Part shown: positions 62,055-64,000 of the stretch, piece after piece
How the letters are laid out: every line of letters begins with the position of its first letter
Position numbering within the stretch: position 1 is the stretch's first letter
Assembly (NCBI RefSeq): GCF_900163695.1
Contig: NZ_FUIC01000045.1
Coordinates: 1-64,000, forward strand
Direction: 5' to 3'
Length of the DNA stretch: 64,000 nt
DNA from: Gulosibacter sp. 10
Lineage (GTDB): Bacteria; Actinomycetota; Actinomycetes; Actinomycetales; Microbacteriaceae
Notes under the pieces: generated by a model
Databases searched by the model: none
What the model was told of the DNA's origin: nothing
What the model saw: the letters and a program-made list of their open reading frames with translations, nothing else
Program-made: the position numbers and the translations under genes

Positions 62055-62750
62055 TCACACCGTGACGAGGTCGCGCAGCTGCTCGAAGATCGCGTCGCCG
62101 ATGCCCGAGACCTCCATGAGCTCCTCCACGGACGAGAATCCGCCGTTCGCCTCCCGGTAGTCGATGATGCGCTGCGACATGGCGGGGCCGATGCGGGGCA
62201 GCGTCTCCAGCTCGCTCGCGGAGGCAGTGTTGAGGTTCACGAGGGCTCCTCCGCCCGGATCCGACGGGGGCTGCGCTCCCGGCTCGGCGGGGTGCTCCTG
62301 GGCGGGCGGGGTCTCTCCCGCCTCGGGGACGTAGATCTGCTCGCCGTCCACCGCGGGGCGCGCGAGGTTCACCTGGGAGGAGTCCGCCTCCGCGGTGAGC
62401 CCGCCCGCGGCGCCGATCGCGTCGACGACCCGCGCGCCCGGGCCGAGCTCGTACACGCCGGGATGCTCGACGGCTCCGAGCACGTGCACCAGCACGCCTT
62501 CCGGGGTCGGCGCGGGGTCCGCGCTCCCAGACTCCGCGAGTACGGTCGGGGTGGCGGCGGGATCGGCCAGGGCGGGCACCCCGCTCGACTGCGGTCGCAG
62601 CGCCATCATGAGCACGACGACCGCGCAGGCCACGAGGGCGAGGACGACCGCCGCGCCGGCGCCGAGCTTCCAGCGCGGGCGCTGCGATGCCGAGAAGAGG
62701 TCCTCGATATCCGGATCGGGCTCGCCCTCGGGCGCCTTGATGTCGTTCAC
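62055..62750 (-). CDS. comEA: ComEA family helix-hairpin-helix protein
   Basis: A membrane-anchored DNA-binding protein of 231 residues: a cytoplasmic start, one membrane helix (about 29-50), an SLBB domain (about 85-145, VHVLGAVEHPGVYELGPGARV), a Pro/Gly-rich linker and two helix-hairpin-helix motifs (about 168-230, VNLNTASASELETLPRIGPAMSQRI). I start at GTG 62750; the earlier open frame reaches 62927 but lies in a promoter-like gap. It is co-transcribed with comEC and holA. Confidence 0.9.
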   Translation of the reverse strand: MNDIKAPEGEPDPDIEDLFSASQRPRWKLGAGAAVVLALVACAVVVLMMALRPQSSGVPALADPAATPTVLAESGSADPAPTPEGVLVHVLGAVEHPGVYELGPGARVVDAIGAAGGLTAEADSSQVNLARPAVDGEQIYVPEAGETPPAQEHPAEPGAQPPSDPGGGALVNLNTASASELETLPRIGPAMSQRIIDYREANGGFSSVEELMEVSGIGDAIFEQLRDLVTV

Positions 62751-62892
62751 GCGGGCACCGTAGCCGGGCCGCCCGCCCCGCCGCGGAGCCGGAAGGCCAG
62801 CCTGTGGGGCGACGCGTATCCACAGCGCCGAGGTCGGCCGTCGCGCGTGCGCCGCGCCGCGAAGCGGGCCGACCGGCGGCGCGCCCGGGTCT

Positions 62893-64000
62893 TCACCGGC
62901 GGGCCGGCGCCCCGCCGTCCTCCGCACTCCCGGCCCGGCGATGCGCCAGGGCCGCGAGTGCGGTGCCGAGGAGCAGCACCGCCGCGGCCGCCGCGATGGT
63001 CGCGACGTACATCCCCTCCGCCGTCGCGGCGGTCGCCGTCGGGACTCCGAGGACGAGCAGCACGCCGAGCCCGGTGCCCACGATCATCCAGGCCGTGTTC
63101 ACCACCGTCAGCCGGCCGAAGATTCTTCCCATCACCGCGTTCGGCACGAGCTCCTGGAGCAGCGGCCCCTGCGAGGCGCCGAGCACCGACACGCACGCCC
63201 CGATGAAGACCATCGCGAGCGCCATGGGCCAGAGGCTCGGCACCGCCGCGAAGGCGACGTAGCCGAGCGCGGCGAGCCCGGCCGACATCGCGAGTGACCG
63301 GGCCGCCCCGAGCCGGTGCACGATGCGCGCGGTCGCGAGGGCGCCGAGGATGCCGCCCGCCGCGAAGGCGCCGGTGACGACGCCGTACTCCCAGATCGCG
63401 AGCTCCCGCGTGCGCAGCGCGTAGAGCGGCAGGACGAGGTTCACCGCCCCGGTGCAGACCGCGTACGTGCCCGCGATGCCGAAGACGAGGCGCACTCCCG
63501 GCACGCTCCTCGTGCGCGCCGCGAGCCGGCGGGACCCGCCCGCCGGGCCCGCGGCGGCCCGTGCCCCGCGCTCGCGCAGCCGCACCCCGCGCCGGCCCGC
63601 CGGATCCCGCGCCGGGCGCAGGATCGCGAGGGCGAGCAGCTCCAGCGCGACGGCGAGGACGATCACGCCCGACGCGCCGATGACGCCGTAAAGGCCCGGG
63701 GCGAGCGCCGAGGCGATGACGGCGATGCCCGTCAGCGCGAACATCGAGAGGGACGCGGCGTCCGGCCTGGCCTCGGGAGGGATGATCGCCTGCGCGTAGG
63801 ACTGGCGGGCGACGTTGAAGCACTGCGCCGCCGACACCGTCAGCAGCGATACCGCGACGATCGCGACCGCGAAGGCCGTGGAGGTCTCCCCCGCCGCGAT
63901 CGTGAACCCGAGCAGCAGCACCGCGATGACGGCCCTCGCCAGGATCGAGGCCCGGAGCAGGAGCGCCCGATCGGAGAAGTCGGCCATGCGGCCCGCCAGC
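62893..64000 (-). CDS. MFS transporter, 5' end cut by window edge
   Basis: A major-facilitator permease. The frame is open to the right edge: codons before the ATG at 63987 read LAGR, and LAGRMADFSDRALLLRAS is the usual loop after helix 2, so the true start lies beyond 64000 and about 60 or more residues are missing. At least nine helices are visible. The middle loop (about residues 128-165 from the 63987 ATG) is very Arg/Ala-rich. It resembles the MFS_3 (enterobactin exporter/MefA-like) group; the substrate is unknown. Confidence 0.85.
   Translation of the reverse strand, partial: LAGRMADFSDRALLLRASILARAVIAVLLLGFTIAAGETSTAFAVAIVAVSLLTVSAAQCFNVARQSYAQAIIPPEARPDAASLSMFALTGIAVIASALAPGLYGVIGASGVIVLAVALELLALAILRPARDPAGRRGVRLRERGARAAAGPAGGSRRLAARTRSVPGVRLVFGIAGTYAVCTGAVNLVLPLYALRTRELAIWEYGVVTGAFAAGGILGALATARIVHRLGAARSLAMSAGLAALGYVAFAAVPSLWPMALAMVFIGACVSVLGASQGPLLQELVPNAVMGRIFGRLTVVNTAWMIVGTGLGVLLVLGVPTATAATAEGMYVATIAAAAAVLLLGTALAALAHRRAGSAEDGGAPARR

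Overview
This is 64 kb of high-GC, gene-dense chromosome from an actinobacterium, most likely a member of the Microbacteriaceae. Family is inferred from gene order and protein style; a Leucobacter-like genus is only a guess. The evidence is typical actinobacterial synteny (argH-tyrS-rrn; infC-rpmI-rplT; miaB-miaA-dapF-hflX-lexA; pgsA-cinA-clgR-DUF3046-recA-recX; lepA/rpsT/holA-comEC-comEA), bifunctional PriA, SufS/SufU, GTG and TTG starts, and actinobacterial SOS boxes. I found no insertion sequence, prophage, CRISPR array or tRNA gene. Almost every base is coding, and most genes lie on the minus strand.

Layout. 1-146: leader and promoter of an rRNA operon whose 16S gene lies just off the left edge (minus strand). 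373-7410: tyrS, then an arginine cluster argC-J-B-F-H read leftward, without argD, argG or argR. 7481-9240: sufS-sufU (plus). 9334-16415: pheST and the gluABCD-type glutamate ABC importer. 16541-18800: tsnR-type methyltransferase and infC-rpmI-rplT, with an ATC start for IF3 behind a structured leader. 18956-26399: DUF1844 (plus), then a leftward run hisC-hisB-hisH-priA-sseB-P-type ATPase, and a LysM protein. 26450-27304: an SOS-controlled divergent promoter for the LysM gene and lexA. 27387-34762: hflX, rsmC-like, VOC, lipoprotein, a dapF homologue, miaA, miaB. 34786-39650: an ABC-F gene behind a possible attenuator, an integral membrane protein, and a two-component system. 39724-53754: SulP transporter, recX, recA, DUF3046, clgR, cinA-C, pgsA, ftsK, rnj, dapA, trmB, Hsp70-like. 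53801-62750: lepA, an inserted ascorbate-type PTS (IIA-IIB-IIC), rpsT, holA, comEC, comEA. The right edge cuts an MFS gene.

How the genes work together. The SOS regulon is visible at three promoters (LysM gene, lexA, recA-recX): a perfect 16-bp box lies at recA and one near-perfect box lies over each arm of the lexA/LysM divergent promoter. Arginine and histidine pathways are in translationally coupled runs with GTGA overlaps. Translation genes have their own controls: IF3 with a rare start codon, and pheS followed by pheT.

The two observations I find most worth pursuing are these. First, the protein in the conserved dapF position has lost both catalytic cysteines (to serine) and most substrate-contacting residues, yet remains an intact 302-codon frame. 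Second, the ABC-F gene at 34873 is preceded by a probably leaderless four-codon reading frame whose start region is perfectly complementary to the ABC-F ribosome binding site, the layout expected for antibiotic-sensing translational attenuation.
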